A stretch of DNA of 64,000 nucleotides from Larimichthys crocea (GCF_000972845.2 NC_040033.1:325942-389941); one strand, 5' to 3'; positions 35,121-53,774 are shown, counted from the first letter of the stretch. A program made the numbers and translations. Notes: a model not told the origin generated them from the sequence alone.

Positions 35121-35712
35121 ATTTAAACTATTCAATTCATTACTTGTACGTATTCTAAAGTAAAAATTCGATTTTCTAATATCATTAAATTGCTGTAGCC
35201 AGTCGTTTTCATTACATTTACAGACCGTTGTAACTCTCTGAAACCACCCAGTGAATGCACTAACTTAATTGTAGAAGTGCTCTGCTACACAAAGCAGATA
35301 GAAAAACGTATAAATACGTAAGCAGTAATATTGACATGCAGTCACTGCATGCAATGAGCACCGGTAACGAAATGTATTACTTTACAAAACAAAACAAAAC
35401 AAAAATTAAAAAATAAATATAAACGGTTCGCGGACATGAGCTGGCTCCCATCGTTCACTTAAAAGAGCCAGCTCTTTGAACCGGCTCGTTCACGACTGAC
35501 ACATCACTAGTCTTTGTCTTTGTTAGAAAAGTACTCTGTACTTTGACTACAAGAACAAACATAGTACAAGTTATCAGTTTGAAGTAAAAGTTTTGTAAAC
35601 AAATTAACAGTAGAAAACACGTACTCATGTAGAACATGAAGTACTCTTCATCTGGAGTTTCTTAAACAGTTATTAAAGTTAAAGTTTTATAGTTAGCTAC
35701 ATGTGAAAGGCT

Positions 35713-35791
35713 GATGGATTATGTCACAATCCATAAACAATCCATAATCCAACGTACACTACAAGGCAGTAGTGTTGTGACATAATCCATC
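35713..35791. repeat. Perfect 17-bp inverted repeat (hairpin)
   Basis: GATGGATTATGTCACAA at 35713-35729 and its exact complement at 35775-35791 surround 45 bp. It lies between sat1 and acot9. It could be a short MITE. No flanking duplication was recognised. Confidence 0.8.
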
Positions 35792-35897
35792 GTCCACCAT
35801 CAGTTCCTGCTATCACAGCATTTGTGACTAAAATCTAAAAAATGTTGGTGACATAACAGCCAGAAAATGTGACCTTATATAAATTCTACAGAGGCAG

Positions 35898-35936
<39 letters not shown>
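35898..35936. repeat. (TTA)n microsatellite
   Basis: Thirteen trinucleotide units in the sat1-acot9 intergenic region. Confidence 0.95.
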
Positions 35937-35939
<3 letters not shown>

Positions 35940-35984
35940 CTGTTATTAACAATAACATTACCATCATATCATCAGTACTATTAC

Positions 35985-36012
35985 CATCATCTTCTCACTG
36001 CACCTTATTTAC

Positions 36013-36056
<44 letters not shown>

Positions 36057-36115
36057 AAAGAAAACCCTTGAATAAGAAGGACTGTATTCAGAGTATCAAT
36101 GTTTAAGTTTAATTT
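35985..36115 (+). repeat. Left arm of a large inverted repeat
   Basis: This contains CACTGCACCTTATTTACC, a (CTAT)n run at about 36012-36053, then AAAACCCTTGAATAAG and TATCAATGTTTAAG. The same order appears on the opposite strand at 38222-38410. The arms are separated by 2.1 kb that includes acot9 exon 1. Confidence 0.8.
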
Positions 36116-36470
36116 ATTATTCTTGTACAAGAAGGAGCGTTTAACAAACAGAAGGGGTTTACAGAGAAAAGGCTCCCTGAGGAGCTCTAACCTCTCACCT
36201 GATACAGATAATATCATAACATTCCTTTTTGGTTTTCTGCTCAGTAATGAACATTATGTATCAAAACGACACTTCTCAGGCCTGTTTTTCACGTCCTTGT
36301 CTCTCCTGTCCTTGAACTACTGATTTATAATTATCTCTCCCTGCCATCCTCAGCAAAACACAGTCCAAATAAAGGACGTGCACGAGACATGCAAAGACAG
36401 GAAACACACATTATATTTTTTATAACATGATCCACAGCCCACTCTGCCTGAGTTAGTGTTTGCTGTGTGA
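36101..36470 (+). mobile_element. Second copy of segment S
   Basis: Closely matches 34111-34466 apart from scattered substitutions and small indels. It lies directly upstream of the acot9 leader region. Its first ~20 bp are also present, inverted, in the right arm at 38222-38245. Confidence 0.75.
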
Positions 36471-36720
36471 TGCACAGGGGTGTTTTCAGCCTGGTGCCTG
36501 TCAGGCTGTACTCAGGGAGGTAAATCCACCTACGGAGCGTGCGTCACGTCACGTGGCAGTGGGCGTGGCCTCACACCGACACGGAATGCAGCCTGTGGTT
36601 CTGTTTGGCACCTTGCCCCGTTTCGCCACCTGAAGAGGAAATCACTTCTCTCTGTACTTTAACGGAGCACCGGCTTTTTTTTTTGGACCGAAGTTCAGCG
36701 TTTACCCTCCGGACACTGCG

Positions 36721-38284
36721 ATGCTCTCACCGAGGTCAGTGTGCTCACAGAGCCCGTGAAGTCAGAGCCCTGCCCGGCTGTAACGTGTCTGCTGCACGGG
36801 ACGTTTACCTGGAGCTCTGCTCACCGTCAGCACCTTTAAAGCAGGTTAACTCGGGCTAACTAGCGGCCCTGTGAGTTACCCGGGTTAGTGATCTGTCCCG
36901 GTTCTGTGGTTGGAGAAGTTTAGGTGAAGAAATGAGGCGTAGCAGTGAGACAGGCCCAAACAGGGTGGAGCTCATAGTGTGCATGAAGGGAGTGTTCAAA
37001 CCAACACAGTACTGCTAATATATAATATATACTACTACTATATACTATATACTATATACTACTACTATATACTATATACTGCTCCTATCTATATATCTGC
37101 CACGATAGACGATATTTACCGAGAGGACTGAGATACGACGACGATTAGTACTATAGGACTGCTACTATTTGGTAGCCGAGAGGACGAGAGATAGAGACGA
37201 CGAGCGATACGAGATAGGCGACGAGATCGATAAGGACGGCCACTGAGACCAAGAGCACGAGGAGTGACGAGAGACGACTACAGATACCGAGACGGCGACC
37301 TTGAGAGGACGATAGACGAGAGTCCGGCCGATCGAGACGAGAGCGCCGAGCCGAGACGATAGACTATAGACGCACCCGAGATACGAGATACGAGCGATGA
37401 CTACTGAGACGTAATCCGCGGACCGAGATACCTAGTCGACGTAGCGCGGCCGCGGCTAACGCTACGCTAGACGAGAGACGCGTAGACCGACGACTAATTA
37501 CGATTAGACCGAAGACTGCGACTTAGACTAGATACTATATACTGTACTGTATATACTAATATACTCTCTACTGCTCCCGGGGTGAGAGATCTAGTAGACT
37601 AGATACTGGCGCTTACGAGTGTATGCGTTATGCCGAGTACTATCGATGCGACTCGATACGGATGACGCTATACTGCGCCTAGATCACTTAGCCTATCGAC
37701 GGCGACGAGGACTAGTATACTGGACTATATACTTTAGTACTATTATACGGCTACTATTCTATACTATCGACTATCTACGATCTACTGTACTAGCGACTAT
37801 AGACTGGCCTACTGATCTTAGATACGACTACTATATACTAATAACTATACTAAACGTACGATACTAAGGACGATATCACAGAACTATATACTAATGACGA
37901 GACTGCACTTACGACTATACGACTACGTACTAGTACATACTTATCGGAAACTATATCTACTGACTCTATACTAGAGACCATATACGTAACGACGGCTACG
38001 AATGACGATTATACATCTATTACTACTACTATTATACTAATTTACTAGAGTACGACGATACTAGATACTAGATCTATATTACTACGCTATCTTATACATA
38101 CGACTTTACTATATACTACTATATTATACTATATACTCACTCTATATACTATCTACTCCGAATTCACTATACTACTACTACTATATTACTATATATAATA
38201 TATTGCTTATATTACTATATATAAATCAACTTAACATTGATATTCTGCTACAGTCCTCCTTATTCAAGGGTTTCTTTAAAGATC

Positions 38285-38346
<62 letters not shown>

Positions 38347-39706
38347 ATAAAATACTGTATAAAAAGATAGAAGATAAACAGGTAAATAAGGTGCAGTGGC
38401 AAGATGTGTCTGCCTGTCTGTCTGTGTGTGTCTGTCTGTCTGTCTGCCTGTCTGTCTGTGTGTCTGTCTGCTCAGCTGTTCACTGCAGGATTAAAAACAG
38501 ACAGATGTCTTCGGATGGTTAAATTTAGAAGATGCATGTCTGTTTGTTTTTTTTTGCAGGTTCCTGTTGCTGCGGTCCGCCGCGTCCATGACGACCAGGT
38601 CGTTCTGCACGGGGGGCGCGTTGAAGCAGGGCAGGACGCCGGGCAGGGCGCCAGACATGATCGATGGTAAGACCATGACAAACCGTGCGTCCTGTTCGAG
38701 CTGGTTGGCTGCGCCCGGTTTAGTTGGAGATCGGTTGCGTGCTGTGTGATTCAACAGGAAGTTTAGTTTTCTGTTTTGCATTGCAGTGATTTCAGAGGAT
38801 ATGACAACATAAACATGAACTCATTAAATTACAGGTGTTCAGTAACGAGCTTAAAACTAACAAAGACACCAAATTATGAAGAAGCCACCGGACTGCACTG
38901 TCTGACCGCTGCAGGTGAAGACTCTGCTGCAGGCCCGTCTGATCCCTACATCCCTTTAGATCAGAGATTAACATATCCTGTCAGGTGAAACTCAGGGATG
39001 GAAATGACTCAACATTCAGTTTCAGGTTTCTCAGGTGTTCATATTTATAAAGTCACCATTTCCCGACCCTGCATGAATGTCCCTCAAGTGATCGTGGTGC
39101 CTTCAGGGTCTATTGATCTTCGTTTTTTTACGTGACAAATTCAAGAAAAGAGTGAACAGTCAGGGCGGCAAAGCCACAGACTGCACACATGCAAATTCAA
39201 ATCTTCTCATCATTTTTGTCTCTTCACAGGAAATCCACTCTTACACGTGTCGAATGGTGTGTGCTGGTGAACAAATCCGAGACAAATCCTAATTACTAAT
39301 CTCTTTCTGATTCATGCATGTTGATTACCTCCTGCATGTTTTCTGAACATCCACGGTCTTTTACCTGAAGCACACCTTGTTTCATGTGCGGCAGCTTGTC
39401 ACTGTGCACCGTTCTGGATTTGACATTCCTCCTCCTGCTTCGCCGCAGAGCTAAACCTCCCTGCAGCCTTCGCTGGTCGTCTGTTAACCTTCTTCTTCCC
39501 ACGTCATATGCTGCCGCTTCTTTAGTCTTTGTGTTGTTTCATCTTGTCTCACAGTTTGAAGGCTTCAGCGTTAATTCAGGATGTTTCAGTCATTATCAGA
39601 TCTGTGGCAACGTTTAAATGACAGAGAGCTCCACAACTTTGGTGACAGAGACAATATGAAACATCTAGCCTTGAACTTTTAGTGCTTTCACTCCTCGAGC
39701 ACGCAC

Positions 39707-39754
<48 letters not shown>

Positions 39755-40383
39755 CTGATTGTTACTTTTGTGTTTTTCAGTGCGAAACAGGCTGAGAGAA
39801 ATCGTGGGAGCTTCCACCAACTGGAGGTACTGAACCGAGAGAACGGATCCCCGAGGTCCTTTGTTATCGCGTGTGATGACTTCGACTAGATGTAGAAATA
39901 TCGGACAACACACAGTTACAGTTACTTGTTAAAGTAAAGATGTCTGTGTGTGTGTGTGTCGACAAATTCAGCCTCACCTGAGCTGACAGACTTTATTCCA
40001 ATAATGAAACTTATTTAAGCTGAACATTTAAACTCTGTGTGACTGAATTAACTTTAACGGTTTATGTTGAACGCTCTCGTCTGCAGCGACCACCAGCAGG
40101 CCATGACGGAGCGCGTGTCGCTGTCCAACATGTTGGCAAACTCTCAGAAGGACCTCCCAGCCAAAACCATGAAGGACAGCTACCTGGAGGTTCACCTGCC
40201 TCTGGGCTCCGAGCCACAGCTCAGAGAGAAGTACCTGACGTACCACAACACCGTCAGGTACACACACACACACACACACACATATACGTGTTTGGATTAA
40301 CAGACTTCCTCTAACTCGTCGTCTGTCTCTTTCCAGGTTTGGTAGAATCCTGGAGGACTTGGACAGTTTGGCAGGTAACACCA

Positions 40384-40428
<45 letters not shown>

Positions 40429-41720
40429 CACACACACACACACAGACTAAACAAACCTTTTCTTCGTGTCGCCTCAGTCCTCATCTCTTACTCTCACACC
40501 CACAACCCTGAACTGAAGAGGTCTCCTCTGTCCATCGTCACCGCCCTGGTGGATAAAATCGGTAAGACTCTCTCGTATTGGACATTTACTCAGTACAAAT
40601 ATTAAGTTTATGTTTTCATGCTGTGTTTTCCTGTTGGGCAGACATGAGGCAGCACACCGTCTATCCTGACTGCGACATCAAGTTCACGGGTCACGTGACG
40701 TGGGTGGGAAAGACCTCGATTGAAGCCAAGATGCACATGTCACAGGTAGACGGTCTGTGAAGGCAAATCCGGGATGTACCAGGACGAATCTTAACACTGT
40801 GACTCTTCTTTCAGTACTGTAACGGAGCTTATGCTCCAGTTCTGGATGCTACGTTCGTCATGGTGGCCCGGGATCCAGAAAACAAGAGGTAGGAGGCAGA
40901 ATGAAGATGTTCCTTCAGTAAAACTACGTAAACATAATCAGGAAAATGTCTTTAAAGTAATAAACTGTCTCCTTCTTTTATTTCAGGGCAGCTTTTGTAA
41001 ACCCGCTGAAGCCAGAAGGTCCGGAGGACGAGAAACTCTTCCAGGAAGGAGAAGGTGTGAGATGGTGACACAGCTTTGGTTACCGAGATGTCACGATCCT
41101 TTTCATGCCATGTGTGTACTTTGTGTCTTTTCCAGCGAATAAATCTCGCCGCGTGGAGCTCAGCACCGCGTCGCTGCTGAAGGTGGCTCCGACAGACGAG
41201 GAGAGGAAGGTCGTGCACAGTCTGTTCCTCAACACGCTGGACACAAAGTACGACACAAACATCCTCCAAGTGTGGACAGTGCTTCATGAAAGTCTTTGTC
41301 ACGTTCATCACTTGGAGTAAATTGTGCAGAATCCAAGGATCATTTGTGTTCAGCTGTTTAAACATCTTCTTCTACTTCTTCTTTTGCAGGACGGTCAGTT
41401 TCCGCAGCAGAGTCCTGCCTCCAAACTCGGTGTGGATGGAAGATGCCAAACTGAAAGGACTGGAGATCTGCCATCCTCAGGTGAGAGGAAGGAGAGGAAT
41501 CATCATGATATGATCACACCTGATCGATCGTTATTGGAGGATCGATCAGCTGGACTGACGGCAGCTTGGCTTGGTCGGCTCCAAAGATCCTCAGACATGA
41601 GTTCGTCTTAAGAAGTCTCACAGAGTTCATCGGCTCGCTCACGCTGCCACCTGCTGGAAATCCAAATACACACTATAGTAACTGTACTGACCTTCAATGC
41701 TGGGACACCAGCCACATTCA

Positions 41721-41754
<34 letters not shown>

Positions 41755-42797
41755 CCAGGAGAGGAACATCTTCAACAGGATCTTTGGAGGTTTCCTGATG
41801 AGGAAAGCGTACGAGTTAGGCTGGGCCAACGCCTGCTCCTTCGGGTGAGAGCTTTAAAGAAAGAAACATCACATTCAAACAAATGATTATTAACACGCGA
41901 TGTTAAAAGTCTTTGCCGTCCGTCCGTCCCTCCATGTGCTGCTGCAGAGGATGTCGCCCGAGTCTGGTCGCCGTTGACGACATCCTCTTCCAGAAGCCCG
42001 TGGAGATCGGCTCGCTGCTGCTGCTCTCGTCACAGGTCAGACAGATTGTGTCCGTTTGGATCTGATCGGCGTCTTTGAGGACACTTACATGCATGTTTGC
42101 AGCCTACATGCAGGAATGTGAAACAGCAGTGGAGTCCTACAAAGTCTGCTCGCTTTGGGATTGTAAATTTGATCCATTAGGTAGAATTTGTCTTGTTGGA
42201 TCCTCAACTTCTTGATTTTTAAACATTTCTTCTGCCTGCAGCAGCTTTGTGTCCTTCCTCTGGTTCCTCTGGCAGATCTTCAGCCTTGTTTCCATCAACA
42301 GGCTCTAAAACCTGCTGTAGAAACAACTGTACTTCCACCATCATGGAGCATTTAGCAGCTATGGAGCCAGATAGTTCCTCTGCAGGTGGTGGAGACCAAA
42401 AATTGAGCTAAAACAAAAGAGAAACTATTGGACTTAGATTGACCAGAGGAACTCAAACACAACTCCAGTGGGATGATGTTACATCTTGTTCTGTGTGTGT
42501 GTGTGTGTGTGTGTTTCAGGTGTGTTACACTCAGGGGAAGCACATCCAGGTCAGAGTTCACAGCGAGGTGTTCGACCCGCTGACCCGTCAACACAACACC
42601 ACCAACGTCTTCCACTACACGTTTGTCTCCGACCGCGACGTCCCGAACATCATTCCGAATACATACGGAGGTGAGATCACACACACACACACACACACAC
42701 ACTCAAACAGTTGTCTGATTACGTGTCCGTCTGTCTCACAGAGTCGATGCTGTACCTGGACGGGAAGAGACACTTTAACCAGACGGTGGAGCACTGA
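36721..42797 (+). CDS. acot9: Acyl-CoA thioesterase 9, mitochondrial
   Basis: ACOT9 hydrolyses acyl-CoA to free acid and CoA in the mitochondrial matrix. Fifteen coding exons were traced: 36721-36734, 38560-38666, 39781-39826, 40087-40257, 40337-40374, 40478-40561, 40642-40745, 40815-40888, 40987-41054, 41136-41247, 41390-41480, 41759-41844, 41948-42035, 42520-42670 and 42742-42797. They give 429 aa (human about 439), all in phase. The N-terminus, MLSPRFLLLRSAASMTTRSF, is basic and hydroxylated like a transit peptide. Two hot-dog-fold halves follow, with signatures VRNRLREIVGASTNW, FGRILEDLDSLA, HVTWVGKTS, VSFRSRVLPPNSVWM, FNRIFGGFLMRKAYEL and YLDGKRHFN. Exon 1 is the least secure part. Intron 1 contains the odd tract at 37018-38221. 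Confidence 0.93.
37018..38221. repeat. Anomalous low-complexity tract in acot9 intron 1
   Basis: Both edges are (TATAC/TACTA)-like repeats. The centre, about 37150-37500, drifts into GAC/GAG/CGA-rich sequence almost without homopolymer runs. The mixture of near-periodic trinucleotides with apparently random change is unlike the rest of the window. There is no gene-like structure. The 82-codon frame at 37619-37867 is a by-product of few stops in such sequence. I suspect badly called satellite sequence. Confidence 0.7.
38222..38410 (-). repeat. Right arm of the large inverted repeat
   Basis: The reverse complement of 35985-36115, including a (GATA)n run at about 38283-38345, followed by a (TGTC)n-rich stretch to 38470. 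It abuts the anomalous tract. Confidence 0.8.
39703..39752. repeat. (CA)n microsatellite before acot9 exon 3
   Basis: About 24 CA units end 28 bp before the exon 3 acceptor. Confidence 0.95.
40259..40280. repeat. (CA)n run at the acot9 exon 4 donor
   Basis: The donor GTACACAC merges directly into the CA repeat. Confidence 0.9.
40386..40443. repeat. (CA)n microsatellite in acot9 intron 5
   Basis: A long CA run with one CG interruption occupies much of the 103-bp intron between exons 5 and 6. Confidence 0.95.
41723..41754. repeat. (GT)n microsatellite at the acot9 exon 12 acceptor
   Basis: The GT run is followed only by GACCAG before exon 12. The usual polypyrimidine tract is replaced by GT repeat. 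Confidence 0.95.
42490..42513. repeat. (GT)n run at the acot9 exon 14 acceptor
   Basis: GT repeat followed by TTTCAG and exon 14. Confidence 0.93.
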
Positions 42798-42834
42798 GAG
42801 TGACGACACGTCTGCTGCCTACCAAAGCCTTCCA

Positions 42835-42855
42835 GTGTGTGTGTGTGTGTGCGTG

Positions 42856-42893
<38 letters not shown>
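42835..42893. repeat. (GT)n microsatellite in the acot9 3'UTR
   Basis: About 29 units with two GC interruptions, 38 bp after the stop codon, so it is expected in the mature mRNA. Confidence 0.95.
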
Positions 42894-43150
42894 ACATGGT
42901 GACCTGTTTCCTGTTACTTTATTGGTGGTTTACAGTCACAGTACAACAGACAGCTTTTACATTGTAGTCACTCTTTGTCTTGTTACCATGGTGACAGCTC
43001 TGACTTCACTGTATGTTACATTTTTTACATTCGCTCGTCGCTTGTACGCACAAAAACACAAACACTCGGCTTTACGTTACTTTTCATCCTGAATGTTTCT
43101 CTGAGGGTGTTTCTGCTTCCTGACTTTAAAATGTTTATTTACTCCAACGC

Positions 43151-43156
43151 AATAAA
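43151..43156 (+). other. acot9: acot9 polyadenylation signal
   Basis: AATAAA about 350 bp after the stop codon. A second one lies at 43323-43328. Confidence 0.65.
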
Positions 43157-44001
43157 AGAATTCATATTTATGTCGACGTGTCCTTTGCTTTCATCGTGTG
43201 TGATGTGACTGTGATGAGCCAGTGTACCGCGCCTCTCAGCCGTGATGAGGATAGAAACATAAATATTATATGTGTGCACAGACTGGTGTTGCAGTTTCGT
43301 TGTTTCGTTGTTTACAATGACAAATAAAGCCTTCATCTAATATTCCTGCAGCAGCTCAGGAAGCTCGACCTGCTCAAAGAGACATGAACAGACTGCAGAG
43401 GTCAGCGTCGACTCTCCATTCATGATCTCTGCAGATCCAGCACACGTCTGAACTCTGCAGCAGAACCTGACACAGGAACAGTTTCCTCTCACTGTGATCC
43501 ACAGCTGACACTGACACAGAGTCAGGAGCTTTACCTGGAAGTTAGAAACTGTTCTCACTGTTTAGTTTGTGTTATTTTAATACATAAACATTATGAAATA
43601 ATCTACTCATGCTCATGTGCATCTCTATCATTAGTCTGCTGCTGTTTATATATATTAATATAACCAGTACATCCCTCCCTCTGCAGACCCAGCATCTGTC
43701 TCTGAACTCTGAACCCGTCATAAGAAAAATCAACTCACTCACAATTGAAGTCTGCTCTCAAACCCTCCTGTTTAAAATGAAAATCGCCTTTTTCCATCTG
43801 ATTCAGTTGCATTGTCCTATTTTAACCAGTTTTTAAAGTTGTTTTCTTTTATGGTTCTTTTTGTTTGTTTCTGTTATTTATTTATTGTAAGGCGGCTATG
43901 AAATAAAATGTATTATGATTAGATTTTTAAAATCTGCCTTTTATCGCGGTCTGTTCTGTCCTTGATTTATTTATATTTTTATTTTTTTTAATCAGAGCCG
44001 C

Positions 44002-44019
44002 TATATAAGGGCGGAACCA
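44002..44019 (+). promoter_or_regulatory. pdha1: pdha1 TATA box with nearby CCAAT
   Basis: TATATAAG at 44002-44009 with CCAAT at 44016-44020 (inside GGAACCAATG). The start codon is at 44150, which predicts a leader of roughly 110-120 nt. The leader is rich in GGTCCGGT and GGTCCTG repeats. Confidence 0.5.
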
Positions 44020-44149
44020 ATGTTGGCTGCAGTCCGTGTTCCCCGGTTCCTTCTCAGACGGACACTAACACAGCCGTTAATCCTCTCAGTCCGGTCCGGT
44101 TTGTTTTGTTTTGGTCCGGTCCTGTTCGGTCCTGTCTGGTCTCCGTGGC

Positions 44150-50719
<6,570 letters not shown>

Positions 50720-51312
50720 GACCTCCATCAGAAGAAGAGTCCTCCAGCTGCACCCAAAAACCTTCAGCATTCCGCACCTTAACGGGACTCAGTGCTTATT
50801 TATAGTTTATATAGATTATATATATTCTTTGTAAACTGCAGAACATACGCACAAAACGCAGCACTTTCACTTTTTATTTTCCGCTTTTAAACATGAATAA
50901 TGTCCGCCTCTCTTAAAGCTCTCGCCTGTTTGACTTTAAGCAGTTTTAGAGACGTCAGGATGTTGAGTTAAGGCAGCGGTGGAAACGTTTACTGAAGTAC
51001 TTCAGTACGATTTTAGAGTTACTTTATTTATGTTACGTTATACTCGACTACATTTCAGAGGAAAGTTTGAAACGCACAAAATATTAGATTTAGTTTGAAG
51101 CTATGCAGCAGAATCTAAAGTATTTATCATGAGCTCCACCTTTACCAGCATTAAAGTGATTCATTAATGATTAGACTCCTATAATAATATATCATGAGAC
51201 GGGCCGTACTTTGACTTGAAGTAGTCATACTGTTACTGGAGTAGCTCCTCCACCTCTGCTCTGAAGGTACACACTGTGTGTACTTCACCCTGTGAGGAAT
51301 ATGTGGATGAAT

Positions 51313-51318
51313 AATAAA
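51313..51318 (+). other. pdha1: pdha1 polyadenylation signal candidate
   Basis: AATAAA about 600 bp after the stop codon. Another cluster, AAATAAATAAATA, occurs near 51666. The choice is open. Confidence 0.5.
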
Positions 51319-51819
51319 GAAATCAACAAACAGTTAATTGAATCTCTAAATATTTAACATTCAGAAAAGGTTTTGGCTCGTTCCAACACTTACCAGCCAC
51401 GCTGGAGCACGTGAACTTCCCACATCTCTACCTACGCGAGGATGTTAAACTAGTAAGTTTGAAAGAAGTTAGAAGATGCTTAAAATCTAACTAGTGTCTG
51501 TTAAATGTCACACATGGTGAAAATCTGTGAGGAGTAACTGATTCTCTCCGTCATGTCGTACCGCTCTGTTCTCCACAGCAAAGTTTACTGTTACTGAACC
51601 TGAACTTGTACAAATGTGAAGCTTTACTTGACTATTTATGTGTCTGTCTGTGTGCTGAGACTGTTAAATAAATAAATACAGAAAGGTGTGTAAATAAATG
51701 ACCGTGTGTGCTTCTGTTGACTGAAAACAGAAAAACTTCTTTTACTCACATGAAACAACAAACATGAAATGAGTCGGGTGGAACAGCATCACTTAACGTT
51801 TATATAACATCAGATTCTT

Positions 51820-52075
51820 GAAGTTCTCCGGAGAACCTTTTTTATCCTTTAAGGTTCTTTTAGGAAGTCGACTGCAGAACTTTTGAAGAACCTTTTCTAT
51901 GTTTAATAATTTTTTCTCCTTTTAAAGGTTCTCTAGAGAACCGGTTCAAGTTCTTGAAGTCACTCTTTGAACACTGTGACCTGGTTTTGATAAAAACAGT
52001 TTGAACACCTGACTAATGAATGTTTAATGCAGAACCTGAATAGACGGTTCCCCATGAAGAACCGCTTCAGGTTCT
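51820..52075. repeat. Repeat rich in GGTTCT/AGAACC motifs
   Basis: At least eight copies of AGAACC, AAGGTTCT or GGTTC occur on both strands, including TTCTCCGGAGAACC and TTCTCTAGAGAACC palindromes. It probably derives from a DNA transposon family. Boundaries are unclear. Confidence 0.5.
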
Positions 52076-52548
52076 AACTTAAAGTTCACACTGTTGTCTT
52101 CTATACTCCCTCCATCACTGACCACTAGATGACACCACCGGGCTGTGAAGTCGGCGTCTGTTTACTGATGTCATGGCGACCAAACATCACAGCTGAACAG
52201 AGGAAGGAAGTGTTGCTCTGATAAGGATCACAGCAGAAGTACAACAAGTCCATGTACAGACTTCACTGTCGCTACAGTGAATCGGAAACTGATGTTTTAG
52301 ACACGAAATCAAAGTAACTAGTAACTAAAGCTGAGATAAATGTAGAAGCTCAAGTACAAGTACCTCAAATATGTGCAGCACTTGAGTAAATGTACTTAGT
52401 TACACCCATAACAAAGATTAGACCACGTCATGCGTCACTGAGGTGGAAGAAGTACTCAGTTCCTTTAAATACCACCGTCTAAAATGTACTGCAGTACTCC
52501 AAGTAAAAGATTTCAAAATGAAGTAAAAGTACACAAGTAGTGAGAAGT

Positions 52549-52636
52549 ACTCCTCTCAAAGTGTTTTTAAGTGTTTAGTGAATTTTGTGTGGACTCCTCT
52601 CAAAGTGTTTTTAAGTGTTTAGTGAATTTTGTGTGG
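52549..52636. repeat. Exact 44-bp tandem duplication
   Basis: The 44 bp from 52549 (ACTCCTCTCAAAGTG...) are repeated identically from 52593. No divergence was seen, so it is either recent or an assembly effect. Confidence 0.93.
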
Positions 52637-52714
52637 AAAAGATGCAGCAGCAGCTACTGTGTAATCTACAGAGACGTTAAACTAAACCTGCACAGACAGA
52701 AAACTAAATCAAAA

Positions 52715-52803
52715 GTACATATATATATATATATATGATATAGATAATATATATATATAGATATAATATATATTATATATATAAATATATTATATCTATA
52801 TAA
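52715..52803. repeat. (TA)n-rich AT tract
   Basis: Almost pure A/T made of imperfect TATA and GATATA units between pdha1 and rps6ka3. Confidence 0.95.
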
Positions 52804-53620
52804 CGGTACTGAGGTAGTGCAAAGTAATGTGACTGAATTATTGGACTAGTTGGTTGGTATTAGGTCCAGTGTCGTTTTGGCTCAGTTGCGTGTTCATTGC
52901 AGTCTCTTCACCCTCGCCCGTGGAGAAACAAACACTTTATGATGTCTGTATTTAGTTTGTCTGTAGAAACACGGTGTTTTCCACCCTGCGACTTCCACTG
53001 AAGACGACCCGCTCCCACCGTGCATATAAAAGAAATATAAATAAATAAATAAATATTCTCATTTTGAATTGTTTAGTTAGTTATGAATGAAAATAGAGGC
53101 CCTGAATCTGACACACTGCAGCTTTAAAGCTGCTGACAGACTGCTGGCTCCACACACAGTCTGTCCTACCTGTGAGCATCAGTCTGAACAACTGCTCCTC
53201 AAGATATCACACACTGCAAGTCCAGTCCAGCAGATACTGAACTGGTTTGTGCAAAACATCAGTGAAATCTGCCACACATGCATTCTGCACTTTAACAATC
53301 AGTGTGTTCTCTGTACAAAGACTAAACTCTTTAGGTTTTAGATTGACTTATTGCATAGTTTCATAGTGTTAAAGTTTTGTTTTCTTGCTGTCACTTACCG
53401 TTTGGGAGCTGCTGTAACAAAAACTATTTCCCTTCAGGGATTAATAAAGTGACTCTGATTGTGTTGGAGGACGATGAGACTATAAAGGTAAATAAATAGA
53501 TTTATATAATTAAATCAGAGTGCAGAAAATGAATGGCAGTGACAGTGAGGAGCAGACCTGTGCTGCAAAGTGTCAGGAGAATGTAGAAGGTGTCTCCTCC
53601 ACTGCTCTGTGTGTATGCCC

Positions 53621-53668
53621 TAATTAATTAATTAATTAATTGGACTAGTTAATTAATTAATTAATTAA
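53621..53668. repeat. Near-perfect (TTAA)n palindrome
   Basis: Two TTAATTAA blocks surround GGACTAG. Nearly the whole 48 bp is self-complementary. Confidence 0.9.
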
Positions 53669-53731
53669 GCACATTCCTGCTGATTATCTGTGGATTAGTC
53701 ACCGCTCGGTCTCCATGGATGAATATAATCA

Positions 53732-53732
<1 letters not shown>

Positions 53733-53774
<42 letters not shown>

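Larger units (their letters stand above)
33937..35509. mobile_element. hAT-A element, host of nested insertions
   Basis: The ends are TAGTGGTGGGAAG at 33937 and the complement TAGTGATGTGTCAG at 35509. Flanks GTCTTTTT (33929-33936) and GTCTTTGT (35510-35517) form an 8-bp target duplication with one mismatch. Subterminal sequence around 33960-34015 and 35420-35490 holds inverted GAGCC/GGCTC motifs. There is no transposase frame. Its body is interrupted by 34105-35120. The simplified relative at 18595-19400 confirms the uninterrupted order. Confidence 0.8.

Noticed and set aside
37619..37867. 82-codon frame inside the anomalous acot9 intron 1 tract
   Set aside because: Composition is that of the repeat. 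Tyr/Arg/Asp/Leu content follows the TAC/GAC pattern.
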